Positions 46,500 through 54,239 of a DNA stretch of 64,000 bases are shown here, in pieces. The position numbers were made by a program, and so were the translations under genes. The notes below the pieces were generated by a model. That model ran no database searches, was not told where the DNA came from, and saw only the letters and a program-made list of their open reading frames with translations. The stretch lies in the NCBI RefSeq assembly GCF_016925675.1, contig NZ_CP070506.1, positions 5,764,501 through 5,828,500 of the forward strand, given 5' to 3'. Every line of letters starts with the position of its first letter. Position 1 is the first letter of the stretch. This stretch comes from Pseudomonas hygromyciniae (GTDB lineage Bacteria > Pseudomonadota > Gammaproteobacteria > Pseudomonadales > Pseudomonadaceae).

Positions 46500-46760
46500 G
46501 CCAGAAACTTCAAGCCCCATGAGGCTGAGCAAGCGCGAGCTCGCCAGCCCCAGCCAGCCTTCGGTCCGCCGGGCATCACGCCAGCATCGCGCACCGAACT
46601 GCAGATTGACCCACAATGGATGTCAACGGGCCACAGGGGTGGGCACCGCAAAGATCAGCGGTTCGTTTTCGTGTTCTTCCTGAGCCCGACCAAACAAACA
46701 GTCCCAAATAATGAACACCCCGCTGTAGTTACGATCCATGTAGAGAGCGTTCAACGCCAT
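46500..46760 (-). pseudogene. Decayed sterol desaturase/fatty acid hydroxylase fragment
   Basis: On the minus strand, ALNALYMDRNYSGVFIIWDC and LFGRAQEEHENEPLIFAVPT match the C-terminal segment of sterol desaturase family proteins. A TGA stop at 46623-46625 then falls where the family has Trp, and the same frame continues HPLWVNLQFGARCWRDARRT, the next conserved block. The part before the fragment, including the His clusters for di-iron binding, is absent: elbB begins at 46779 on the other strand. This is therefore a truncated, nonsense-interrupted remnant between dedA and elbB. Confidence 0.7.
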
Positions 46761-46778
46761 AAATCAGGAGAAATGCCC

Positions 46779-47444
46779 ATGAGCAAAAAGATTGCAGTGA
46801 TCCTTTCCGGCTGTGGCGTGTACGACGGCACTGAAATCCACGAAAGTGTGATCACCTTGCTGCGGCTGGACCAGCGCGGCGCCGAGGTCCAGTGCTTTGC
46901 CCCGGATATTGCGCAACTGCATGTGATCAACCATCTCACGGGCGAAGAAATGCCCGAGTCGCGCAATGTTCTGGTGGAGTCTGCGCGCATCGCCCGAGGC
47001 GAAGTGAAAGACGTTCGCGAGGCCCGCGTGGAGGCGTTCGACGCACTGATCGTGCCCGGCGGTTTTGGCGCAGCGAAAAACCTATCGAACTTTGCGGTCG
47101 AAGGCGCCGGCTGCAGCGTCAACCCGGATGTCCTGGCACTGGCCGAAGCCTTCGCCGAAGCAGGCAAGCCCGTGGGGCTGATCTGCATCTCGCCAGCCTT
47201 GGCGGCGAAAATCTACGGCCCCGGCGTGACCTGCACCATCGGCAACGACACCGACACCGCGGCGGCCCTGGACAAAATGGGCGCCACCCACCAGGAATGC
47301 GCGGTAGACGAGATCGTCGAAGACAAGGCGCGCAAGCTGGTGAGCACGCCGGCCTACATGTTGGGCAAAAACATCAGCGAAGTCGCATCGGGGATCAACA
47401 AGCTGGTAGACCGCGTGTTGGAACTGACCCACGAGAACGACTGA
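46779..47444 (+). CDS. elbB: ElbB-type glyoxalase (DJ-1/PfpI superfamily)
   Basis: 221 residues. KKIAVILSGCGVYDGTEIHE is the ElbB start and GLICISPALAAKIYG contains the nucleophile Cys. GIVPGGFGAAKNLSNFA-type segment near residue 90 (ALIVPGGFGAAKNLS) is the oxyanion region. ElbB shows glyoxalase activity and was first linked to isoprenoid yield in E. coli. The second of two close ATGs was chosen: AGGAG sits nine bases before it but only two before the first. Confidence 0.9.
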   Translation: MSKKIAVILSGCGVYDGTEIHESVITLLRLDQRGAEVQCFAPDIAQLHVINHLTGEEMPESRNVLVESARIARGEVKDVREARVEAFDALIVPGGFGAAKNLSNFAVEGAGCSVNPDVLALAEAFAEAGKPVGLICISPALAAKIYGPGVTCTIGNDTDTAAALDKMGATHQECAVDEIVEDKARKLVSTPAYMLGKNISEVASGINKLVDRVLELTHEND

Positions 47445-47471
47445 TTCATCTCTGACAGTTCACAGCCTCAG

Positions 47472-47551
47472 TGTGGGAGCTGGCTTGCCTGCGATAGCAT
47501 CACCTCGGTTCAACTGACACACCGAGGCGTCTGCATCGCGGGCAAACCCAC
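47472..47551. repeat. Degenerate REPIN
   Basis: TGTGGGAGCTGGCTTGCCTG on the left and an inverted, diverged copy ending CGCGGGCAAACCCAC on the right, lying between elbB and the convergent iron permease gene. Same family as the copy at 5307. Confidence 0.75.
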
Positions 47552-47570
47552 TTTTAATCGCTGGCGCCCT

Positions 47571-49469
47571 TCAGGAAGCCGCCACCCGGCGCTTTTCGGC
47601 CAGGCGGCTGCGGCTGTACAACACCACAATCGCAATGATCGCCACCGCCTGGGCACTCAATGAATACGCATCGGCGTGGATGCCCAGCCAATCGAAGTCA
47701 AAGAACGCCACCGGCCGGGTGCCGAAGATGCCGGCTTCCTGCAATGCCTTGACGCCATGCCCGGCGAACACCACCGACAGCGCGCACAGCAGCGCGGCGT
47801 TGATCCCGAAGAACAGCGCCAGCGGCAATTTCGCCGAGCCGCGCAGAATGATCCACGCCAGGCCCATCAGCAGCACCAGCGCCGTGGCACCACCGGCCAA
47901 CACGGCGTTATGCCCGGCAGGACCGGCCTGCAGCCACAGGGTTTCGTAGAACAGGATCACTTCGAACAATTCGCGGTAGACCGAGAAGAACGCCAGGACT
48001 GCAAACCCAAAACGCCCCCCACCGCCCACCAGGCTGCTCTTGATGTAGTCCTGCCAGGCAGCCGCGTGGCGGCGGTCATGCATCCATACGCCCAGCCACA
48101 GCACCATTACGCTGGCGAACAGCGCGGTACAGCCTTCCAGCAATTCACGCTGGGCGCCGCTGACGTCAATGACATACGCCGCCAGCGCCCAGGTTGCCGC
48201 GCCGGCTACCAATGCCAGGGCCCATCCGACGTTGACGCTGCGCACCGCTGACTGCTGGCCGGTGTTGCGCAGGAAGGCGAGGATCGCCGCCAGCACCAGG
48301 ATCGCTTCCAGCCCTTCACGCAACAGGATCAACAAGCCCGAGATATAGCTCAACGACCAGCTCAGGCCGTCGCCGCCCAACAGGCCGGCCGACTCGGTGA
48401 GTTTGCCCTTGGCCACCTCCAGGCGCTGCTGGACCTTCTCGATTGGCAACCCGTCCTGCAGTGACTGCCGATAGGCCATCAGGGCCTTCTCGGTGTCCTT
48501 GCGCACATTGGCGTCGACGTTATCCAGGGAGCTTTCCACCAACTCGAAACCTTCCAGGTACGCGGCAACCGACAGGTCGTAGGCCTGTTCATGCTCGCCG
48601 CTGCGGAACGCCGCCAGGCTCTTGTCCAGCGTGGCCGCGGTGTACTCCAGCAACTGCGCCGGGCCACGCTGGACCTGCGGCGGCTGCGCACGCTGGGCGC
48701 GGAACACACGGACAGCGTCCGGCCCTTCGGCGGCCAGCACTTCTTCCGGGGTCTGGCGGGCAAGGTCGGCCAGGTTGAAGGATTTTTCGCTTTTTGCTGC
48801 GGCCGGGTCGGCGGTGAAGCCGGCGATATAGGTCGCCAGGTCCCAGCGCTGACGGTCATCCAACTGGTCGGCGAACGACGGCATATCGGTGCCTTCGACG
48901 CCCAGGCCCAGGGTGTTGTAGATGCCGTAGAGGCTCAGACGATCCAGGCGCTGCGCATCGCGCAGGTTGGCCGGGGGCGGGGTCATGCCGACACCGGCCG
49001 GGCCATCGCCCGCCCCGGCGTCACCGTGGCACACCGAGCAATGCTGGGCGTACAGCGGCGCACCGCGGGTCGGGTTCGGGGTAATGGCCGGTGCCTGGCT
49101 GACTTCATAGGCCGCCGCCAGTTGCGCACCCAGTTGCCGTGCCTGGCGTGCGACCGCGTTGCCGTCCTGATGGCCGGTGACGGCAGCCAGCAGCTCATCG
49201 ACACCCTTGACCAGGCCCGCGCGCTCAGGCTTGTCGGGCAGCTCTGCCACCAGCCCCTGCAGCACACCGAGAAACTCCACCTGCTCACGGTATTCGGACT
49301 CATCGACCACCTTGCCCGCCTCCACCGTCGGCGGATAGTCAGCGCCAATGTAATCCAGCAAATGCAGGGCCTGGGGCGCACCTTCTGCGGTGGCAGCCAG
49401 CAGATTGAAGCTGCACGACACCAACGCCGGCAACAACAGCCAGGCGAGAAAACGGGAGGGGGCAGTCAT
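47571..49469 (-). CDS. Cytochrome c / FTR1 iron permease fusion
   Basis: 632 residues. The N-terminus is a signal peptide followed by a periplasmic region with one heme c site (APLYAQHCSVCHGDAGAGDG, about residue 145) and cytochrome c fold; the C-terminal half has seven helices of the FTR1/EfeU family with REGLEAILVL (about 410) and YRELFEVILFYE (about 535), the REGLE iron-passage motifs. The start is MTAPSRFLAW at 49469. It probably couples Fe(II) oxidation or electron transfer with uptake. It is transcribed alone, with no EfeO/EfeB nearby. Confidence 0.85.
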   Translation of the reverse strand: MTAPSRFLAWLLLPALVSCSFNLLAATAEGAPQALHLLDYIGADYPPTVEAGKVVDESEYREQVEFLGVLQGLVAELPDKPERAGLVKGVDELLAAVTGHQDGNAVARQARQLGAQLAAAYEVSQAPAITPNPTRGAPLYAQHCSVCHGDAGAGDGPAGVGMTPPPANLRDAQRLDRLSLYGIYNTLGLGVEGTDMPSFADQLDDRQRWDLATYIAGFTADPAAAKSEKSFNLADLARQTPEEVLAAEGPDAVRVFRAQRAQPPQVQRGPAQLLEYTAATLDKSLAAFRSGEHEQAYDLSVAAYLEGFELVESSLDNVDANVRKDTEKALMAYRQSLQDGLPIEKVQQRLEVAKGKLTESAGLLGGDGLSWSLSYISGLLILLREGLEAILVLAAILAFLRNTGQQSAVRSVNVGWALALVAGAATWALAAYVIDVSGAQRELLEGCTALFASVMVLWLGVWMHDRRHAAAWQDYIKSSLVGGGGRFGFAVLAFFSVYRELFEVILFYETLWLQAGPAGHNAVLAGGATALVLLMGLAWIILRGSAKLPLALFFGINAALLCALSVVFAGHGVKALQEAGIFGTRPVAFFDFDWLGIHADAYSLSAQAVAIIAIVVLYSRSRLAEKRRVAAS

Positions 49470-49760
49470 GAATGAATCCCAAATGGAAACAAGAAGTAAC
49501 ATATTGTCGAATGTTAATGGGTTTGACTCAAGACGTTAGTGCTTTGTCCGCCGAAATGACCTGCCCAGGTCTTCAATACGCCCGCTGAAAAGCCATTGTT
49601 TTGCCAGTAACGAGGCCTATAATGCGCCGCCTTCGTTATCGCGAATCGGCATTTCAGCTCCTCGCTTTATGAGGAATATGTAGGAAAGGCTTTTCCTGCG
49701 ATTGGTTATTCGGCCCGACCAGCACCTTCGGCCGATTACGCTCAGGGAAGCAGCATTCCA

Positions 49761-51158
49761 ATGGCATCTCGCGTCTTGATCTCCCTTGCCCTCGCCGCGG
49801 CCACGCTGCTGTCGGGTTGTTCGATGTTCCGCAGTTACGACACCGAACTGCAAGCCACCAACCAGCAATTGGCCAGCGGCAATGTGGATGGCGCGCTGAC
49901 CCTGCTGGAGAAAAACAACAGCAGCGAAGACAAAGACCTTCTCTACTATTTTGAAAAAGGCGAGCTGCTGCGCGCCAAAGGCGACCTGGCCGGTAGCCAG
50001 GCGGCCTGGCACCGCGCAGACCTGGTGGTCTACAAGTGGGAAGAGTCGGTCAAGTTCGACACCGAGCGCTATCTGGCACAGTTCGGCAGCTTCCTGATCA
50101 ATGACAAGGTGCGACGCTACGAAGGCTATGACTACGAAAAAGTCATGCTCACCACCCAGATGGCGTTGAACCGACTGGCGGTCAACGACTTTGACGGCGC
50201 ACGCACCGAAATCAAGAAAACCCACGAACGCGAAGCCGTGATCGCCGAGCTGCGGGACAAGGAATACCTCAAGCGCGAAAACGAAGCCGAGCGCCAGGGC
50301 GTAGCCACCCAGTTCAAGGATCTGCGCGGCTACCCGGTGGAGAGCCTCGATGCGCCCGACGTGGTCGGCCTGAAGAACAGCTACCAGAGCGCTTTCAGTC
50401 ATTACCTGGCCGGCTTCGTCTATGAGGCCCTGGGCGAAAAGGACCTGGCCGCGCCGGGCTATCGCAAGGCCGCCGAATTGCGCCCCAACACGCCGCTGCT
50501 GGAACAGGCATTGCTGGATCTGGACGCGTCCAACGTGGCGGCTGACGAAAGCGACGTGCTGATTGTGGTGCAGAGCGGCCTGGCACCGGCCCGTGACTCG
50601 ATACGCCTGCCACTGCCAATCCCCATCGACGGGCATTGGGTTATCACACCGCTGTCGTTCCCGGTGATCAAGCCAGACACCTCGACGGCCACCTTTGCGC
50701 AGATCGGCGTCGATGGCCGCCAGCAGAACCTCACAGCTCTCAACAGCACCACCGCCATGTCCCGCCGCGCCCTGCGCGACGACATGCCAGGGATCATCCT
50801 GCGCACCACCGTGCGCGCCATCAGCCGTGGCGTGACGCAAAAGAACCTGAACCAGACCAACCCCATGGCCGGCCTGGTGTTGGGCATCGCCTCCGCCGTC
50901 ACCGAGGGCGCCGACACCCGCACCTGGCGCACCCTGCCGGACGTCACCCAGGTCGCGCGCCTGCGCCTCAAGCATGGCGAGCATCAGGTGAGCCTGCCCA
51001 ATGCCCTGGGCGGCACGCTGGTGACGGTCAAGGCCGAACAACGCCACCAGGTGATTACCTTGCGCGTGGTCGGCAACCAGGTATTCGCCAGCGGCCTGGC
51101 GGCCCATGTGGTCGCGAGCAATCCGGCCCAGGCCGTCGCCAGCCTCAAACAACCTTAA
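49761..51158 (+). CDS. COG3014-like outer-membrane lipoprotein
   Basis: 465 residues. Lipobox LLSGCS places the lipidated Cys at about residue 20 of a signal peptide (MASRVLISLALAAATLLSGC). The body has TPR-like helices (residues 30-230, e.g. SAFSHYLAGFVYEALGEKDL) and a beta-rich end. It matches the COG3014 group of uncharacterised envelope proteins. Asp follows neither position +2 (Ser), so outer-membrane sorting is expected. First of a four-gene operon; 10 bases to the next start. Function unknown. Confidence 0.75.
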   Translation: MASRVLISLALAAATLLSGCSMFRSYDTELQATNQQLASGNVDGALTLLEKNNSSEDKDLLYYFEKGELLRAKGDLAGSQAAWHRADLVVYKWEESVKFDTERYLAQFGSFLINDKVRRYEGYDYEKVMLTTQMALNRLAVNDFDGARTEIKKTHEREAVIAELRDKEYLKRENEAERQGVATQFKDLRGYPVESLDAPDVVGLKNSYQSAFSHYLAGFVYEALGEKDLAAPGYRKAAELRPNTPLLEQALLDLDASNVAADESDVLIVVQSGLAPARDSIRLPLPIPIDGHWVITPLSFPVIKPDTSTATFAQIGVDGRQQNLTALNSTTAMSRRALRDDMPGIILRTTVRAISRGVTQKNLNQTNPMAGLVLGIASAVTEGADTRTWRTLPDVTQVARLRLKHGEHQVSLPNALGGTLVTVKAEQRHQVITLRVVGNQVFASGLAAHVVASNPAQAVASLKQP

Positions 51159-51168
51159 GGAGCACGCT

Positions 51169-51537
51169 ATGCGTCATTTCATCCTCGGCGCCCTGGCGCT
51201 GATCTTCCTCGCCGGTTGCGCCACCCCGCCGCCAGAACCGGGCAGCGCGGCGAGCAAAGTCGTGGTCATGGGCAAGTTCAAGGGCATCGCTGTCGGCGCC
51301 ATTCGGGTGGCCCGCGAAAACGGCTTCCTGACGGCCAAGGTGCAATTGAGCAACATCACCAGCAGCAACCAGATGATGTATTACCGCTTCGCCTGGCTGG
51401 GCGCCGATGGCTTCCCGGTGGGCGACGAAGAAACCTGGAAAGTGCTGAACCTCTACGCCAACCAGGCCACTTTCCTGCCGGCTATCGCCAACCTGCCCCA
51501 GGCCGCCGACTTCCGCCTTGAAGTCAAGACGCCTTGA
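51169..51537 (+). CDS. YcfL-type lipoprotein
   Basis: 122 residues. Lipobox LIFLAGCATPP gives a lipidated Cys at residue 17. The mature domain (GAIRVARENGFLTAKVQLSN, then YYRFAWLGADGFPVGDEETW) matches the YcfL family, beside lpoB in E. coli. The ATG has TTAAGGAG upstream. It is followed by the LpoB-like gene after 35 bases, the same order as E. coli ycfL-lpoB. No biochemical activity is known. Confidence 0.8.
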   Translation: MRHFILGALALIFLAGCATPPPEPGSAASKVVVMGKFKGIAVGAIRVARENGFLTAKVQLSNITSSNQMMYYRFAWLGADGFPVGDEETWKVLNLYANQATFLPAIANLPQAADFRLEVKTP

Positions 51538-51572
51538 ACCTGCCCCCTATTCAGTTTTCGAGAGACATTCTT

Positions 51573-52160
51573 ATGTTTGCACGCTTTTCGTTCCTCGCCG
51601 TGATCGCCGTCCTGGCCAGCGGCTGCGCCAACACCTCGCCGGTCATCGGCGGCAAAAACATCAGCTACGGCGATACCAAGGCCGTGGAATTGGTGACCAA
51701 CGAGTTCGGTTCCACCGACCTGCAGATGATCGCCGAAAGCATGACCCGCTCCCTGGCGCAGTCCGGCATTCTCCAGGGCCGCCCGGTGGTGCAGGTGTAT
51801 GACGTGAAGAACAAGACCAGCGAATACATCGATACCCGCGAGATCACCACCTCGATCAAGACCCAACTGATGAAGACCGGCACCGCCCGCTTCGCCAGCG
51901 ACAACACTGACATGCAAAGCCAGGTCGACCAGCTCAAGCTGCAAAACCAGAGCGGCCTGTACAAGAAGTCCACGGTCAGCAAGACCGGCAATATGGTCGC
52001 GGCCAAGTACCGCCTGGAAGGCTCCATCAGCTCCATCGTCAAGCGCAGCGCCGACTACAAAGACGTGTTCTACAAGTTCAGCCTGCAACTGGTCGACGTC
52101 GAAAGCGGCCTGGCCGAATGGATGGACGAAAAAGAAATCCGCAAGACCACGGAGCGCTAA
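51573..52160 (+). CDS. LpoB-like lipoprotein
   Basis: 195 residues. Lipobox VLASGCAN gives a lipidated Cys at residue 18. KAVELVTNEFGSTDLQMIAE and the SGILQGRPVVQVYDVKNKTS strand match the LpoB fold. E. coli LpoB activates PBP1B; P. aeruginosa uses unrelated LpoP for that, so the activity may differ here. The start at 51573 was picked for its signal peptide; an earlier ATG is unsupported. Three bases separate it from the next gene. Confidence 0.8.
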   Translation: MFARFSFLAVIAVLASGCANTSPVIGGKNISYGDTKAVELVTNEFGSTDLQMIAESMTRSLAQSGILQGRPVVQVYDVKNKTSEYIDTREITTSIKTQLMKTGTARFASDNTDMQSQVDQLKLQNQSGLYKKSTVSKTGNMVAAKYRLEGSISSIVKRSADYKDVFYKFSLQLVDVESGLAEWMDEKEIRKTTER

Positions 52161-52163
52161 GCC

Positions 52164-52904
52164 ATGCGCCCATGGATCGGCATCATCGCCCTGCTGTGCA
52201 GCTTTGGCGCCTGGGCGGCGCCAAAAATCGCCGTGACGGACCTGGCCTACGAGGCGCGTGTGGAGCAATACATCCACGCCGTCGCGGCGAGCAACAACTT
52301 CCAGGCCAGCCCCTACAACGCCAGCGGCGCGTCCAGCTACGCCGAGTTTGAAAGCCGCGACAGCTACATCGAACAGGGCGAGCTGCGCAAATTCGGCGGC
52401 GATATCAAGGGCGAAATCCTCAAGTCGCGCCAGTTTCAGCTGGTCCAGGGCACGCCCTACACCAGCGAGGCCAAGGGCGATGTGTACGACGTGATCAAAC
52501 GGATCAAGGCCGGCCACTTCAAAGGCGCCGACTATGTGCTGTTTGGCACCTTGTCGGATATCGACTTCACCCAGGACATCAACGCCCTGGATCACACCAA
52601 CAGCTATTCTGCGGTGCTGGGGCTGGCGGTCGTGGCGGATTTCAGCCTGATCAACACCCGCTCCTACGAGATCACCTCGGCGTTCACCGCCATGGGTGAA
52701 GGCCAGGACACCAAGCTGGTGAGCAGTCGCGACGCGCGCGTCAGCCTGAGCCGGCCACGGGTGGTGAAGGAGGTATCGAAAACCTTGGGTGAGGATGTGG
52801 TGCGCCAGCTGCAGGAGCAACTGGGCGGCGGCTATCAAGAGCCCGGCCAGCCAGCGTTGCGCAATAACCTGCCAAGGGACGAAGCGCCGAAAATCCTGCG
52901 CTGA
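52164..52904 (+). CDS. Exported CsgG/LpoB-like protein
   Basis: 246 residues. A signal peptide (RPWIGIIALLCSFGAWA) with no lipobox Cys, followed by PKIAVTDLAYEARVEQYIHA and GADYVLFGTLSDIDFTQDIN, resembling the CsgG/LpoB nucleotide-binding-like fold. LVSSRDARVSLSRPRVVKEV follows. It is last of the operon and lies directly after the LpoB-like gene, so the pair may be a functional unit. Periplasmic or peripheral location is inferred. No function is known to me. Confidence 0.7.
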   Translation: MRPWIGIIALLCSFGAWAAPKIAVTDLAYEARVEQYIHAVAASNNFQASPYNASGASSYAEFESRDSYIEQGELRKFGGDIKGEILKSRQFQLVQGTPYTSEAKGDVYDVIKRIKAGHFKGADYVLFGTLSDIDFTQDINALDHTNSYSAVLGLAVVADFSLINTRSYEITSAFTAMGEGQDTKLVSSRDARVSLSRPRVVKEVSKTLGEDVVRQLQEQLGGGYQEPGQPALRNNLPRDEAPKILR

Positions 52905-52916
52905 ACCCAAAACCAA

Positions 52917-52944
52917 TGTAGGAGCCGGCAAGCCGGCTCCTACA
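52917..52944. repeat. Single REP-type palindrome
   Basis: TGTAGGAGCCGG and its reverse complement around loop CAAG; the same element as at 1931 in inverse orientation. It lies between the lipoprotein operon and the convergent LysE gene. Confidence 0.8.
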
Positions 52945-52965
52945 GTTTTGATTCGGTTTCTTCAG

Positions 52966-53598
52966 TCAGGCCGTGGCACGGTGCAGGCTGGCGAGGAAAC
53001 CCGCAGCGCCCACGAACAACCCGGCAAACGTGCGGTTCACGCGCCTCTGCTGCTTGGGCGTGCGCAACAGGCGCAACACTTTGGACGCCAGCCCCGTGTA
53101 GCCGGCCATTACGATCATATCCACGCCGATCATCGTCGCGCCGAGGACCAGATACTGGATCAGCAGCGGCGCCTGCGGGTTCACGAACTGCGGCAGCACC
53201 GCCAGCATGAACACCAGGGCCTTGGGGTTGCTGGCGTTCACCAGAAAACCACGGAACATCATCGCCATGGGCTTGCCGATGGGGCGCACGGCAGCGTCAT
53301 CGGTCAGGTCCATGGGCAAGGCACGCCATTGCTTGATCGCCAGGTACACAAGGTAGGCCACGCCGAACCATTTGATCGCGTAGAAGGCGGTAGACGACGC
53401 CGCAAGCACCGCCCCGAGGCCGCCAGCAACCACGGCAATCTGCATCGCCAGGCCCAGTTGCAGGCCGATGGCATTCCAGTAACCGCGCACAAAACCGTAT
53501 TGCAGGCCGCTGGACATCGAGGCGATGGCGCCCGCGCCGGGAGAGAGACTGATGATCCAACTGGCCAGGAAGAAGGCCAGCCATGTGTCGAGCGCCAT
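52966..53598 (-). CDS. LysE/RhtB family amino-acid exporter
   Basis: 210 residues with six helices. The N-terminus WLAFFLASWIISLSPGAGAI is the LysE family signature, and YWNAIGLQLGLAMQIAVVAG the second conserved segment. It exports amino acids such as homoserine, threonine or others across the inner membrane. CGAGGTG precedes the ATG. Transcribed alone; substrate not predictable. Confidence 0.9.
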   Translation of the reverse strand: MALDTWLAFFLASWIISLSPGAGAIASMSSGLQYGFVRGYWNAIGLQLGLAMQIAVVAGGLGAVLAASSTAFYAIKWFGVAYLVYLAIKQWRALPMDLTDDAAVRPIGKPMAMMFRGFLVNASNPKALVFMLAVLPQFVNPQAPLLIQYLVLGATMIGVDMIVMAGYTGLASKVLRLLRTPKQQRRVNRTFAGLFVGAAGFLASLHRATA

Positions 53599-53669
53599 TG
53601 CACACCTCGTAGCAAATTCGTTGTGAGCACTAAGCTAACTCCGACGGCCGAGGGCTGGCTAGAGTTTTT

Positions 53670-54239
53670 TCAGGATAAGGGGCTGACGTCGCTACCGCGC
53701 CAGCGGCGTACCGAACGCTGGAAGAACAGGCTGTTGGGCACTTGCACCACGGCGCTGTCGGTGCCCGCCTCGGCCACTTCGATCAGCGTGGTGTAAAGCA
53801 GGTTGATCGCAATCACCCGGCCTTTGACGCCCGGCTTGTCGACGGTATCCACCAACTCCACCACATCGCCCAGGCGAAACGGCCCGACGGTGAAGATCAG
53901 GATCGCGCACAGTAGGTTGGACAACACCGACCACATGGCAAAGAACGCCACCGCTGCCACGGCCACAAAGCCCGACAGCGCGGTCCACAGCACAGTGGCC
54001 GACACCCCCAGGCGTTCGAGGACGAAGATCAGCGCACTGCCCATGATCAGCCAGCGCAGGCCACCGCGCAGGGGCATCAGCAGTTGCGGCGGGAACGGGT
54101 AGCGCTCGCCCAGGCGCGTCAGGCCCTTGGCGACGAAGCGCTGGGCCAGGTAGCCGGCCAGCAGGATCAGCAGGATTTGTACGCCGACCCACACCGGCTC
54201 GATCCATTGCGCGGGCAGCGGCAGTTGCAAGGCTTCCAT
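53670..54239 (-). CDS. Small MscS-type mechanosensitive channel
   Basis: 189 residues with about three helices followed by a short beta-domain (FRLGDVVELVDTVDKPGVKG and VVQVPNSLFFQRSVRRW), the MscS pore helix and beta region; the cytoplasmic cage is missing, so it is a shortened member. The pore helix includes AVAAVAFFAMWSVLSNLLCA. The ATG overlaps the ABC-F stop by one base (TGATG), so it is translationally coupled to the ATPase gene. It may release osmolytes or act as a lipid channel. Confidence 0.85.
   Translation of the reverse strand: MEALQLPLPAQWIEPVWVGVQILLILLAGYLAQRFVAKGLTRLGERYPFPPQLLMPLRGGLRWLIMGSALIFVLERLGVSATVLWTALSGFVAVAAVAFFAMWSVLSNLLCAILIFTVGPFRLGDVVELVDTVDKPGVKGRVIAINLLYTTLIEVAEAGTDSAVVQVPNSLFFQRSVRRWRGSDVSPLS

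Noticed and set aside
49470..49760. Fur box before the FTR1 fusion gene
   Set aside because: No segment reaches a convincing match to the 7-1-7 Fur core.
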